DNA of 64,000 nt, taken from NCBI GenBank assembly GCA_039720395.1, contig CM077826.1, positions 26,368,430 through 26,432,429 of the forward strand. Direction: 5' to 3'. The DNA comes from Liquidambar formosana. Taxonomy: Eukaryota; Streptophyta; Magnoliopsida; Saxifragales; Altingiaceae. The notes beneath the pieces are model-generated. The model ran no database searches, was not told where the DNA came from, and worked only from the letters and a program-made list of their open reading frames with translations. This document shows, one piece after another, positions 1 through 10,741 of the stretch (the first letter of the stretch is position 1; every line of letters starts with the position of its first letter). The position numbers were made by a program, and so were the translations under genes.

Positions 1-1068
1 TTGTTATTTCTATAAACGCCTTCCTGCATTTACCTACTTTTGCTTTTGATGGTGGTACTAACCTCGAAAGATTAGCATATGAATATAAGAGTCGTCACCT
101 AGAAGGCTCAAGAATCATTTTTATTAACAAGAGAAGGTTTGGAGTTAGGGTATATGTTGGAAAGGTGTTAGGCACTCAACAATGCCCGGTAATAAACCGG
201 CCCTAATTTTGTATTCATTGACCATATTTAATATTTAAAAAAAAAAATCTGGATTGCCCTTAATCATGCAATAATTAAAAATACACACATGTATGACAAA
301 TTAACATAATACAACAAAAAAAAAATATATAAAAAATTAATTGCAAAAACATAGAAATATTGATAGAAGCCATCATGCGTACGCATAAAATCATTATGTG
401 TACGCATGAAGCCTCTAATTCATCTTTCCATCAGCAAAATCAACTCTCCTGTAAAACGGAGTTAGCCAAATAGATGTTACTTGTAGCAAAATTACTATCT
501 AAAGAACCTATGTAATTCTACTATGAAATATAATTTAAAACAAAAGAAATTGGTTCGTATTCAAATTGTGTCTCAAATCTACTGTCAAACAAACCTCCCT
601 CTCTCACAATACATCTCCTCATTTTCTCTCGTTCTTTCTCTTTGTGTAATCTCCTCACCCTCTTTCTTTTCTCTCAATTTCTGTCCCTATCTCTCCGCCT
701 GAGTATAAGCATTCCCACCCCACTCTCTGGTCGTCCTCCCTCCTCGATCCAACCCCCAAAATCCGTCCTCTCTCCCTTTTTAAATTGACACCCCCATCCT
801 TCTTTACCTAATTTTCTGGGATATTAGCACATATCTAACTGACACGTTGGCAGCCGCACCTGGGAAGCAAACAATTCTGACAGGTCCATGCAATGTGTGC
901 ATTCGTGTGCTCACGCGCGCGCGTGCACGCACAGACACCCGAGATTGACAGCTATGACTCATGGTAAGGGCACCTTGCCACAATAGGTGGGAGCTTCTAC
1001 TGATTCATTAAAGATTTTCTGGGATATTGGCACATATCTAACTGACAGGACTTGATTGATATAAACAG
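1..1068. other. Non-coding start of window, probably intronic
   Basis: No coding exon is recognised here. The stretch is AT-rich with a CT-rich block (about 590-780) and an alternating CG/TG run near 910-935. A 34-bp direct repeat with one mismatch occurs at 811-844 and 1014-1047, so the sequence just before the exon at 1069 exists twice, 203 bp apart. If the exon at 1069 belongs to a gene entering from the left, this is intron. The phrase near 165-195 (gttaggcactcaacaatgcc) resembles a dispersed plant repeat, which is an impression only. Confidence 0.4.
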
Positions 1069-1337
1069 TTTCGAGAAGCTGCGAAGGAGAAGGATGATGC
1101 TGCACTGCTCAAGATCATGTCAAATTATGGTAGTCATTTTTACAAGTGAATTGTTTTGATTGAATTGTGCTTGCAACACATTAGGACTGACCGCGCGTGA
1201 AATTTCTGGCAGGTGAGGAAGTGGTTACAGCTCTAGGAAGTGAAGTTGATAGGCTAGAAAATGAGATCCAGGAGCCTGTGCCCGGTATTCGGCATGTCGA
1301 TATTGAGGCCCACGATCCGATAGGTCCATCCCCATGA
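1069..1337 (+). CDS. 3' end of a ZNT9/MTPC4-like cation diffusion facilitator gene (partial)
   Basis: Two exons are visible. Exon A (1069-1129) follows an AG acceptor and reads FREAAKEKDDAALLKIMSNY. Exon B (1213-1337) follows the acceptor ctggcag and reads from GEEVVTALGSEVDRLENEI through VPGIRHVDIEAHDP to a TGA at 1335-1337. The donor after 1129 is GT and the phase joins cleanly, making a Gly codon across the junction. The acidic C-terminal tail ending in GIRHVDIEAH resembles plant metal tolerance protein C4, a ZNT9-type cation diffusion facilitator; this identification is from family memory. About 60 residues are present. The transmembrane domain would have to lie before the window. No stop or frameshift is seen, so it may be the end of a live gene or a stranded fragment. 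Confidence 0.5.
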
Positions 1338-4300
1338 TACAGAGTTTCTTATACTTTTTCTATATCTAAATGACAATACATATGTACATTCAACAAAAAA
1401 TATCATATGAGGGGCATCTCCTATGTTGCATGAAGCCTTATAAAATCTTGTATCGATCTGTAAATGTTAATAGAGATTCCATTGTCTAATGAAATACCAT
1501 GATTTTGCCCCATTTGATAAAATGTCTGTTTCTTAACTTGAAAAAGTTCTTCCTGAATTTCTAGAGGGACTGAAGGTTTGTTTGAAAAAGTAGTCAACTA
1601 CCTGCTTTGGCATTTATATGGTTGGTGGGCTCTTAAAAAAATTATAGTTTAAGAATTAAGAGCCTGAAGAATTCGAGAAGTGGTTAGGAAATTTAGCTAC
1701 TGAACACACCTGGATGGGAATGGATATTATAAGGAAATTGGGAATTAATTGGTGTGCCCAATCAGGTTTTTCTTTATGAGGGCAGTTCAAGTGTTAAACT
1801 TCTTGTTACAAATGAATAAAACCATGAGCAAATAAATAAAGAAATATTAGCAAATCCAAGGTTCAAAATAAGATTAGTGGTGTCGCGAATTGCATTGCCG
1901 TGTCCTAATATATATTATGATTTTCGCTTAGTAATTAGTTGTTCATGGTTAGCAGGTTGTCCCCCGACCTCCAGTGGGAGCTGCTTCCTGCTCTTGCTAT
2001 GCACAGCAAAAATATGAAACACCCTGTGGGCGCACACGCTCAGATGATATATATATTGAGCCATTAGTTCCCATCTTCCAACCTACATGAAGCAGTGGCA
2101 AGAAACCAGGGGAGGGTTACCATTTTGGAGGCCACTCCACGCAGGCATATATGTTTACCACGCAAAGATTGATTACGAAGCATTAGGTCTGTAGGGAGAA
2201 ATTGTACACGAAACAACCAGGTGGACAACATGCCTTCAAAATCTCACCCAATGCGGGAAAAGGAAGTCAACTAGAATAATTTGGAAGGAAACGGTTGTTG
2301 AAAGAGGGGAAATCCATGACAAATGCATTGCAATGGGTATCTCAATTGTTCTTCTTGCTTTCCCACCCTAGAGTTTTTCAGGTTTATTTCCAGCAGTACA
2401 TCGTATTTGGGCAACAGAAATGAGTTTTCTGGGAAATCTCCGTACTCACATGCAAGTTTCCTCCTAAAGCAGATTTTGGCGAAGTGAACCCCCGGTGGCC
2501 AGAACTTTCGATGCAAGTTAAGATAGTCATTCTACAGTACAGATATATACCTTTAATGCTCATACTTTTTTCTTTTTCTTTCTTACAATTTAATTTAATT
2601 TAATTTATTTTTTCTTTTGGGCTTTGGATAAGATGGAAAGGAAAAAATGTTAAAGGAGCATACATCGGCATGACTGAATAAGGGGAAGTAAAACATTGCT
2701 TTCAAAAACCTAGGTGACTTTTAGAAGCACAGATATCAATCCACCTACTAGATATAGGACAAGATCTAAATCCAACATGGAATTCTTTTTATTTTTCATT
2801 CTTGCATTTAACTGGAAATTGTTAGATTTTGTCTTTATCAATAACAGCCGTTCAAGCCTAGGGATTTTGTGATAAGCCTGAAAATTTGGTCAGTTGAAGA
2901 AAAATCTGTCCATTTTTTATTTCATATTATTTGGTAAATCTACTTTCTTGCTAATTAATTCAACTTTCTTCTTAACAAGACATAAAAACTTTTTTTTTTT
3001 TTTCCTTGTTGTTAGGTAGCCTAGGATTTGAGGCCCTCTATTATAATTTGAAAATAAATAAATAAAAATACCCCTGGTGTTTAAATAGTTGAGGTTAATG
3101 TTTTTGGAACATGAGGTTGTACCGTACAAGGGAATTTGTCTTGAATCCTCGTCATTGGTGGGTTAAATTAAATTTTCACAGTTTAGTCCAGTAAAAATTT
3201 TTACTATCCCTACAATAGTTGAAGTTTTTGCCTGCATGTTTATTTTGTTTTGTGTTTTTGTTTCATAAATTTTTTTTTCTTTTTTCTTTTTCCTTTTTCG
3301 TGGGGTGGAGGTTTACAGTAAATGAAAGGCTTCTGTTTAGCCAAACGAAAGAAATTTAATACAATGTTTGGTGAAACAAATGTTACTTTAGTAATCACAA
3401 TTTTCCTCAATTTGGATAGATGTTCATAGATTAGTCTTAACAAAATTACTGGTGTAAAAAGGTAATTGTCGATAATAATACGGAGATCAAACTCAAACGT
3501 AGTTTATTGAGAAATTAATCAAGTTGTGAACTTTATAGTTAATTTTGGATTTAACTAGTTGAGGAGCAATTGTAGTTAAGAAAAGAAAAATACTAATTTT
3601 TGAAAAGATATCCCAAACTAGAAGGTTGGTAACACTAGAAGGGACAGAAACGCATGCCCACAAATTAGCCAGGTAGCACATCAAATGCCCCATTTTAACT
3701 GTTAGCCACATATTTGTTGCAAGGATTCCTTCAGCTTGGGACCTAGGGATGGACTCAGCTAGGGGCCCACGGCCCTTGCAAATATTTTTGAAAAAGTTAT
3801 TATTCCTACTAAAATTTTGTACCCTTGGCTTTTTCAATGTGTTTGTCTTGAACTCAAAATTATGGGCATCACCTTATTAATTTTACTTAGTAAGTCTCTC
3901 ACTTAAAACTGTTTGAAGGGACATTAATTGCTATGATTTGTAATGTCCAGCAAGGCACGTACATGAGATCATGTGCATTTTTCATTTAATTCCTGGGCAA
4001 CCGTTTGCCATTGGATTATATTGAGCACTTAAGTGTAGTTAAAGAACTAAATTGCAAAAATAATTTCTTTAGGTGCTACATTGAAACTAGGCCTGGCAAA
4101 TTGGATCCAAACCCACCAACTCGCCCAAATCCACCTGCAATAAATGGGTTTGGATAATGATATATTATTAAATGGGTTGTTATTGGATTACCCAAATCCA
4201 ACTCAATTATAATTGGGCGGTTCCGGGTTTACAAGCCGACGCATTGGGACCCGTATAGAAAAATAAGAACCAAACACATTCGAAGCAAAAAGGAAAAACG

Positions 4301-5978
4301 TTTCTTTTCTGTTTGAGTTCTTTCTAGGGCTTGAAAGGTATGCCGCATACATAAAGGAAGAAGGAAATGGATAACCTAACAGCAAGCGAAGTGGCAGGTT
4401 TTGAAACAACACCCCCCCCCCCCCCCCCCCAAAAAAAAAAAAAAAGTACTAAAGTGTTTTTACCCTAAATTTTTTATTGTTATTTATTTTAAAACTAAAA
4501 GTGTGGTTATAAAACCCGCTTTCACTAATACATGGGACAAACTGACCAATGTGCATAAGGGTAAATAAGTCCTGAGATTTATCCATGTTTTCACATAGGG
4601 TTTCTGGTGTGGCGACTGAATGAACTTGGTAGATAACATTGGTAGATAAGCTAATTAATATGGTAGATAAACTATTATTAAGCTCGATCTTTGTTTTGTT
4701 GTAGTTATATATTCAATTCTGGCTTCTGCTTAATTTTGGTTGGCCTGGTCTAGCTTTGATTGAATGAACTTGGTAGTTTTTGCATGACATTATTATTTTT
4801 TTTTTTAGCTATATATACACACATTGGTAGTTTTTGCTTAACTTGCTGTGTTAATTGTATTTTGATTTATGTTGTACAATTAAATTAAATTTTGGATTGT
4901 AAGTATGCATTGCCAAAGCATTGATAAGCCAGCGGTACCAAGGACAGTGTCAGGAATTTGGTTTAGAGTGGCCGAACTTCGGTTGATTTTTTGGACTTTT
5001 ATCTTAAATCAAAATAGCAAATAATAATAAGACGAAAGAAAAATTTTAAGGTCATGATCAAGTACACAATTTTTGCATTATCCACCGTTAGATCTCGCAA
5101 CGGTTACTTATTTTGTTAGCTATTTTTTACTTGACCTTTTTTGGACGCCTTTGGATCCAGTGAGAGTAAATTTCTCCCTATCTTTAGCACTTTTCGTTGC
5201 TAAGTAGTAGTCCGGCTTCTTTTCATTTTAAGAAAAATCTTGCATGACGACAATAACAGCCAAATCATGATCACTTAAAAAATAAAAGGTGAATTTTATT
5301 CTCACCTTCAATAATTTTTTTGTGTGGTGACGATTTGACTGTAAATTAATAGTCTGTCATGCTAGCTGCGTCCTCCGTTTAATTTAAAATCATCTATGAC
5401 CAATCTAAATCAAAATTCAAGCCAAATATAACCACACTGACTCCCCATATTGCATGAAAACTATATTGATATCAAAGTTTCCTCAATAGGCCACGGAATT
5501 ACGAATAAAAATCAAACTAGGTTCCTATAGTTTCTTCTTATAGTTTGTTAAGAACTGAAGAAACGCATTCCATTTCTTCCTTTTCCATCCGTTGGACTAG
5601 TTATGAGAAACTCTAAAATCAATCTAGCCTAACTCTAGCTGCTGCAGGAAGCACTGGAGGTTCTTCTGGCACAGGTGCAACAGCTGGAACAGAGCAAAAG
5701 GAGTCGAACAGAAAGAAGTCAGAAAAGAAAAGCCTGACCGGAAGCCACCTTGATGAGAGCAAAGGCCAAATGAAAATCGGGGTCATCATCAAACTCTTCA
5801 TCAGAATCAAGCGACGGTGAATGTTGGGGGGAAGGGGTGGGGTGAAGATTGGCATGAGCTGCATGAAAATGACTGACATAGAATAATAATAAAAATACAC
5901 ATAAGCATGATAAGAAACAAGACATACATAACGTACGGTACAATAATGAATATATATGGTGGCTTAATTACCTCATTA
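1338..5978. other. Gene-poor intergenic DNA
   Basis: No convincing gene is seen. Short open frames here are not supported by family resemblance or splice context. The segment holds a C19A15 homopolymer pair (4412-4445) and a diverged repeat near 4087-4250 with the phrase taggcctggcaaattgg, which looks like the end of a small hAT-type element. Between 5619 and 5943 the minus strand has acidic, Pro- and Ser-containing open frames just downstream of the TNL relic. They could be a degenerate last exon but cannot be assigned. Confidence 0.4.
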
Positions 5979-6600
5979 TCAGCGACTGTTTGGAGGAAAG
6001 AGGTCCTGGGAGTGGCACCCGGGGTCGAGTTTGAAGGTCTCCCTAGGATATATGAGGTACCCTGAGTGTATTGGACCATTTGATGGATCATCGGATAGGC
6101 AATCCTTTTCATCGCCCTCGTAAATCAGGTTGATCCCACACTCCATTACCCGAGTATGCTCAGGAACTCTAATAAATGAAAACTCCACTTCGTCCCCACC
6201 TTGCATGTGAAGTTCAAGACCATGTTGTGGTGCACAGTGGAGGCACGTATGACATTCATTTATTAGTGGTCACTTAATGCTTGCTCATAGCAACTTTCCA
6301 AGTCCTTGGTTTTATTTTGGACTTTATAGCTAAAAGGGTAAGCAAAACGGGGAACAATAGCTTCAGCTTCATCAAGGTAAGGACCAAGCTGAGCTTCAGC
6401 CTGACCAAGTCCTGGGGGTACTTCAAGAACAGCGCATAGAATCCACCTTGGGATCTTACAATTTGGAAGCAGGGGCACGACAAAAGATAGAAATGGTTCC
6501 AAACTAATGTAGTTGAAAAAGTCAAGAATCTCATCCCCAGGAAATAAAATGCTAAATTCACCAATTACGGACAATTCCTGTTCCATCAAATCTTGACTTG
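5979..6600 (-). pseudogene. TNL C-terminal post-LRR (C-JID) domain remnant
   Basis: Reads EFSILFPGDEILDFFNYISL, then LSFVVPLLPNCKIPRWILCA, the pattern of the jelly-roll post-LRR domain of TNLs (consensus F-PG-EIP-WF). The Trp of the WF pair is Phe. That frame stops at 6263-6265. The rest continues in another frame: MQGGDEVEFSFIRVPEHTRV, MECGINLIYEGDEKD. The shift between 6206 and 6263 plus stops makes it non-translatable as one piece. The 5' acceptor of this exon could not be fixed. Confidence 0.7.
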
Positions 6601-6668
6601 TAAGAACAAATACGCAGTCCATCAAACCTCCTCCCCCAACAACAACATGCAACAACATCCACCCAGAG

Positions 6669-7256
6669 TGTTGAAAATATACCACATCCTACATCAACTA
6701 AATATCGAGTTAAACATGTTTTCATATACCCGTTTGGACCCTCCACTTATAAGCTTAGGCTTTTAAATTGGAAACTTAACATGGTATCAGAACTTGGGCC
6801 GTTTCATTTGTGAGCTTGTTATTGTTGTTGTTGTTGTTGTTGGGCCTATTTCATTCATGAGCCCGTTGTTGTTGTCTACGTGACAAGCCCATTGTTGTCT
6901 TGTTAGGCTTGCACGTGAGGGGGAGTGTTGAGAAGTCCCACATCTCATATCGTTTAAATATAAAAAGTTGACATGACTTAATATATCTGTTTGGGTTCTC
7001 CACTTACAAGTTTAGGCTTTTAGGTTGGAAACTTAACATGGTATCAAAGCATGTCGTTCCTGAGCTCGTTTCGCTTGTGAGCCCGTCTTTATTGTCCACG
7101 TGACAGGCCATTTGAATCTTGTTAGGCCTGCACGTGAGGGGGAGTGTTGAAAATATACATCATCCCACATCGACTAAATATCGAGTTAAACATGTCTTTA
7201 TATACCTGTTTGGCCCTCCACTTATAAGCTTAGGCTTTTAAGTTGGAAACTTAACA
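6669..7256 (+). mobile_element. TRIM retroelement with three LTRs
   Basis: Three similar LTRs lie in the same direction: 6669-6781, 6927-7038 and 7145-7256 (113, 112 and 112 bp). All begin TGTTGA and end CTTAACA. LTR1 and LTR2 are each followed directly by TGGTATCA-AAC/AGC, a primer-binding site complementary to initiator Met-tRNA. LTR2 and LTR3 are each preceded by a polypurine tract in cacgtgagggggag. Internal segments are only about 145 and 106 bp and non-coding, as in terminal-repeat retrotransposons in miniature. A 5-bp TSD, CAGAG, flanks the whole array (6664-6668 and 7257-7261), so the three-LTR unit behaves as one insertion. It sits in the intron before the C-terminal exon of the TNL relic. 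Confidence 0.88.
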
Positions 7257-7299
7257 CAGAGTGTGTCTTTGTGTGTGTGTCAGAGAGAGAGAGAGAGAC

Positions 7300-8401
7300 C
7301 TGAGTCTGGAGGAAACTATTTCCGAAGTCACTTGCAAAATTCTTGTCAACTAATTTGTAGCAACCATAAAAGAACAAGGATGGCGATTTTAAGAAGTAGG
7401 ATCCAATTGATATTCTCTCCGGTGATGTGCAATGCGTTGCATTCACCCGTTTTAAATTTACGGGAAGCTCTGGAAGTGATCGAAGCTTTGTACATTGACT
7501 TAAACGGGGGTCCCAAAGTAGGGAAAGTTGACTGATGCTTTCTGGTATGGTGCAAAACTTGTTTCGTTTAAGATCCAACACTTCTAATGATGTTAAATTC
7601 CCAAGCTCTTCGGGAACACATGATAGATTGCAGTCTTCCATAATTAATCTTCTTATGGAAAATAATCCCTCCATAGAGGATGGTGCCAGACTGGTGGAAT
7701 TGGAATTTCTCACTGGCCAGAAGAATGACCTTTGAATCCCAGTAGCTTTTCTAATTTTGAGCAGCCAGAGAGAATTAGATTTTGAAGAGATTTTGACTTG
7801 AAAATGTCCGGCGGTAGCTTGCTAAGGTTCTTGCAGTTTTTCAAATCCAAGAGAACGAGATTGTTGAGACATACAATAGATTGATGAACTTTCTCCAACC
7901 TTGTATAATCATTGAGAAACAACATTTCGAGTTTTGGGACTCTTGAGAAGTCGGGGGTTTCAGTTAGGTGATAAGAATTACTGAGAAAAAAGAACTTCAA
8001 CCTGTTGAGAATCTGTCATAAAAGAAGAAAAAAAAGAAAAAAATATTAATTTGCATATGATATCTACAATGATCAAAGTTGGTAAGACATAAAGACAATG
8101 TCATACCTTGCTTCCCTTCCAAACTTGCTTCAAGCTGCTATAGCACATGTCAATTGCAACCACTTCCTCCAAAAATAATTTGGATGGTATAGATTTTTCA
8201 GGAAAACCATTCCAACATAACCATTTCAGCCTTTTGGAAAGATGTCTATAGCGACCATTTAGGTGTACATAATCGAGTTTAAGTAGTCTCAGTCTATTCA
8301 TTTTCGCAAATGCTTTTGCATCCACTTGTTCATAATCATTCACTTGTACATTTTTTTATCCCAGGCAAGTTTAAGACAAGACCTTCAACTGCTTCTGTTC
8401 C
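7300..8401 (-). pseudogene. TNL LRR exons
   Basis: Two exons. The first (8401-8107, 295 nt) carries AFAKMNRLRLLKLDYVHLNG and FPEKSIPSKLFLEEVVAIDM; its length is a codon multiple only if one A of the A7 run is removed. The second (8012-7300) starts ILNRLKFFFLSNSYHLTETP and holds LxxLxLxxC repeats (LVLLDLKNCKNLSKLPPDIF, LQNLILSGCSKLEKL), then after a frameshift near 7713 LTSLEVLDLKRNKFCTIPES and LRSLPELPVNLKRVNATHCT. Few repeats separate SGCSKLEKL from the second block, so repeats may have been lost. The exon ends CAG before GTCTCTCTC. Confidence 0.82.
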
Positions 8402-8920
8402 CTAATAAGAAAGAGCATTGCATAATAAAAATGGAATACATTTATCCCCTTAGCAAATGGAGTATTAAATAAGAATTAGATATATAAATAATTATATATA
8501 GTATATTGGACGTAGCAGTCCTTCTATTATCATGTGCACTCCAAAACTCTATCTAGTAATTTGTATTTTGTGAATCTAACTGTTGGATTAGATAGCCTTC
8601 TCATGTAGGCGTCGGCATTCCATATTAAAAATCAAGTTAATCTGAGATTGATTGCTATTCAATTCAAAATGTACATTTTTTAATCAGTAACAATAATTCA
8701 TTTATGGACATTTTGAATGAAACAGTTCTTAATCTTAGATCAACTTGATTTTTGGCATGCATGACTGACATATGAATCAAATTTAATCCAATGGTTGGTT
8801 CGGCTAAATATAAGTCGAACATAAGACTTTTGGAGTTCACTTGATGCAAAACTGCTTCACGGCACTTGATAATAGAAGGACTATATATACATGTAAATAT
8901 ATTATGAATATGGATCTTAC

Positions 8921-10061
8921 CGTATGATTTTTAAGCACATTAAGAATGTCCTCATGAAACCACAATCTACTACATTTACCAAGCTCCTTGTGGTGTTCTA
9001 TGTGAACAATCTCTCTACCCATGTCTCGAATTGTGTCATGCATCTCTAGTCGGTCTCCATCAATTTTGATGAGACATCGGCGAGACAAATACTCAAGGCT
9101 AGTTCCATGGACTCCTAATATTTTATTTGCATAATTTTTGTCCATTCCAACAAAGAAGCAAGCAAAATCCAAGAATAAGTCCTCCAAATAACTTAACGAA
9201 TCAAAGCTTATTCTAAGCTTTTCTTGAATTTTATCATGGAGAATTTTTTTCAATGTCTCCAAAGTACTTTTCCATTCATGAACGCTTGTGCCAGCAAAGG
9301 AAGAACCCAAAACTTCAAGAACTAATGGAAGCCCTCTAGTATAATATACAACTTTCCTCGAAACCTCTTTATAGTCTTCCATAGGATGATGTTTTCTAGA
9401 GGCATGGCAATTGAAGAGTTCAAGAGACTCATAGACTATAGGATGATGTTTTCTAGAGGCATGGCAATTGAAGAGTTCAAGAGACTTATCGAAAGTCAAA
9501 AATTCAGGCCTATACAGATCATCCACACCCAGAATTTTTAGTAAAGATTCATCTCTAGTTGTTACTATGATTCTATTTCCGGAATGAAACCAATCATGCC
9601 TTATGCCTAATGCCTTTAACTGCTGGATATCATCCACATCATCAAGAACAACAAGAACCCTTCTACACCATAGTCTCTGTTTTATAAACTCAATTCCTTG
9701 ATCAATATTTTTCATGGTTCTCATTTCATTCATTAAAATATCAGAAATGAGTCGTTCTTGTAACCCAACTAGACCGTTGGAGTGCTTTGAAACTTCTCTA
9801 ACATTTGCAAGGAAGCTACAGCCTTCAAATCGGAGACGTATTTGGTTATAGATAGCTTTGGCAATAGTTGCCTTTCCTATTCCACCAATCCCCCAAATCC
9901 CGACCATGCGAACCACATCCTTTGAACCCAACTCTAACAACCCATTTACACGTTGTACACGAGACTCTAGGCCTATTGGGTACTCGGCAACATGCAAGTA
10001 TGGGAGATTTAGTCGGTTCGAAATGTCCTCGATAATCATTTCAATAAATTTTGATTCACGC
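8921..10061 (-). pseudogene. TNL exon 2: NB-ARC domain
   Basis: A single open exon of 380 codons. In order it shows the linker ESRVQRVNGLLELGSKDVV, the P-loop GIWGIGGIGKATIAKAIYNQ, RNBS-A (FLANVREVS), kinase 2 (RVLVVLDDVDD), RNBS-B (GNRIIVTTRDE), GLPLVL, RNBS-D (FLDFACFFVGMD) and the MHD motif (EMHDTIRDMGREIV). Two oddities: Ala replaces the Thr/Ser after the P-loop Lys, the residue that coordinates Mg2+, and a 19-residue segment containing LELFNCHASRKHHP is tandemly duplicated. The donor GTAAG (8920-8916) follows ACG, and the next exon starts GGAACAGAAG, restoring the usual HTGTEAVEGL. Confidence 0.88.
9381..9494 (-). repeat. 57-bp in-frame tandem duplication in NB-ARC exon
   Basis: Two 57-bp copies (9381-9437 and 9438-9494) repeat ataggatgatgttttctaga and what follows nearly perfectly. 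57 nt is 19 codons, so the frame is kept and LELFNCHASRKHHP appears twice. It lies between RNBS-B and GLPLVL, in the helical ARC1 region. Confidence 0.92.
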
Positions 10062-10217
10062 CTGCCAAGTTTGACAAACATAAGAGATGGAAGCTAAATC
10101 AAACGTTGATGAAATGAGCCATGGAAATGGAAATAAAGATGAGGTCAATTTTTTATATTATAAAGTAGGAAACTACAACGATGGCTATACTAACAATGGG
10201 ATCAAATTAAACCATAC

Positions 10218-10741
10218 CCGTTGGCCTCGTCTTGTAAGTGCCGTCCAGACAAATTAGCGGCCTCTGTTAGCGCAGCCCTTCACCTTTCTAGCTTGCCTTC
10301 CATCGCACTACCCCTGTAATGATCTTCATGCTTTGCAAACGCTTCAGCAAAACTTCCCCTCTGTGCCCTCACGTCGGACGGACCAACGTCGTAGAAATCA
10401 GGCAGAACAATCTGTTTGAATGTTTTCTTGCACTCCATGATCTTCACCAGCTCATCAAGACACAATCTGGAAGCAGCGTAGATTCTTGAGAATACGACAA
10501 CAGAAATCCTTGACCGCTCGATTGCAGACAATAATCCCGACGCAATTGCTTCTCCTCTCTCGAGTTTGTCTCTATCTTTGAACGTGCAAAACCTGCGACG
10601 GTCCAAAGCAGAGTAGAGGTGGTCCGTAAAGTTATTTCGTGTATCCTCCCCTCTGAAACTCACGAAAACATCAAATAAAAATTATTGTGAACGGGAAGAG
10701 GACGATGTGGATGATTCTGCTCCGGTGCTGGTATTAGCCAT
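10218..10741 (-). pseudogene. TNL exon 1: TIR domain
   Basis: TIR landmarks are all readable: DVFVSFRGEDTR, then NFTDHLYSAL, the catalytic-type region SRIYAASRLCLDELVKIMEC (the E in LDELVKI is at the usual NADase glutamate position), VLPDFYDVGPSDVRAQRGSF, and EAANLSG near the end. Two in-frame stops interrupt it: TAA before the domain and TGA where WR is expected. The exon ends in GG before the donor GTATGG (10217-10212), and the next exon supplies the missing G. No alternative ATG lies upstream of the domain in frame after the first stop. Confidence 0.85.

Larger units (their letters stand above)
5979..10741 (-). pseudogene. TIR-NB-LRR disease-resistance gene, inactivated
   Basis: This is a relic of an intracellular TNL immune receptor, a pathogen-effector sensor whose TIR domain acts as an NADase when activated. 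Exons inferred from splice signals: TIR 10741-10218, NB-ARC 10061-8921, first LRR 8401-8107, main LRR 8012-7300, and post-LRR (C-JID) pieces about 6600-6263 and 6206-5979. The junctions keep phase. The ATG (10741-10739) starts MANTSTGAESSTSSSSRSQ and is followed at once by TAA (10684-10682), where the conserved FDVFVSFRGEDTR begins. A TGA (10282-10280) replaces the Trp expected after KLER. An extra A in an A7 run (plus-strand T7 8351-8357) shifts the frame, and one base is missing near 7713. Walker A reads GIGKAT rather than GIGKTT. The C-terminal domain is in two frames. A TRIM element lies in the last intron. It is clearly non-functional as a full receptor. Confidence 0.9.

Noticed and set aside
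5619..5943. Additional C-terminal exon of the TNL
   Set aside because: The acidic and Pro-rich frames have no similarity to TNL C-termini, and splice phase could not be established.
7263..7735. Plus-strand frames over the TNL LRR exon
   Set aside because: Antisense shadows of a clear LRR-coding exon on the minus strand.
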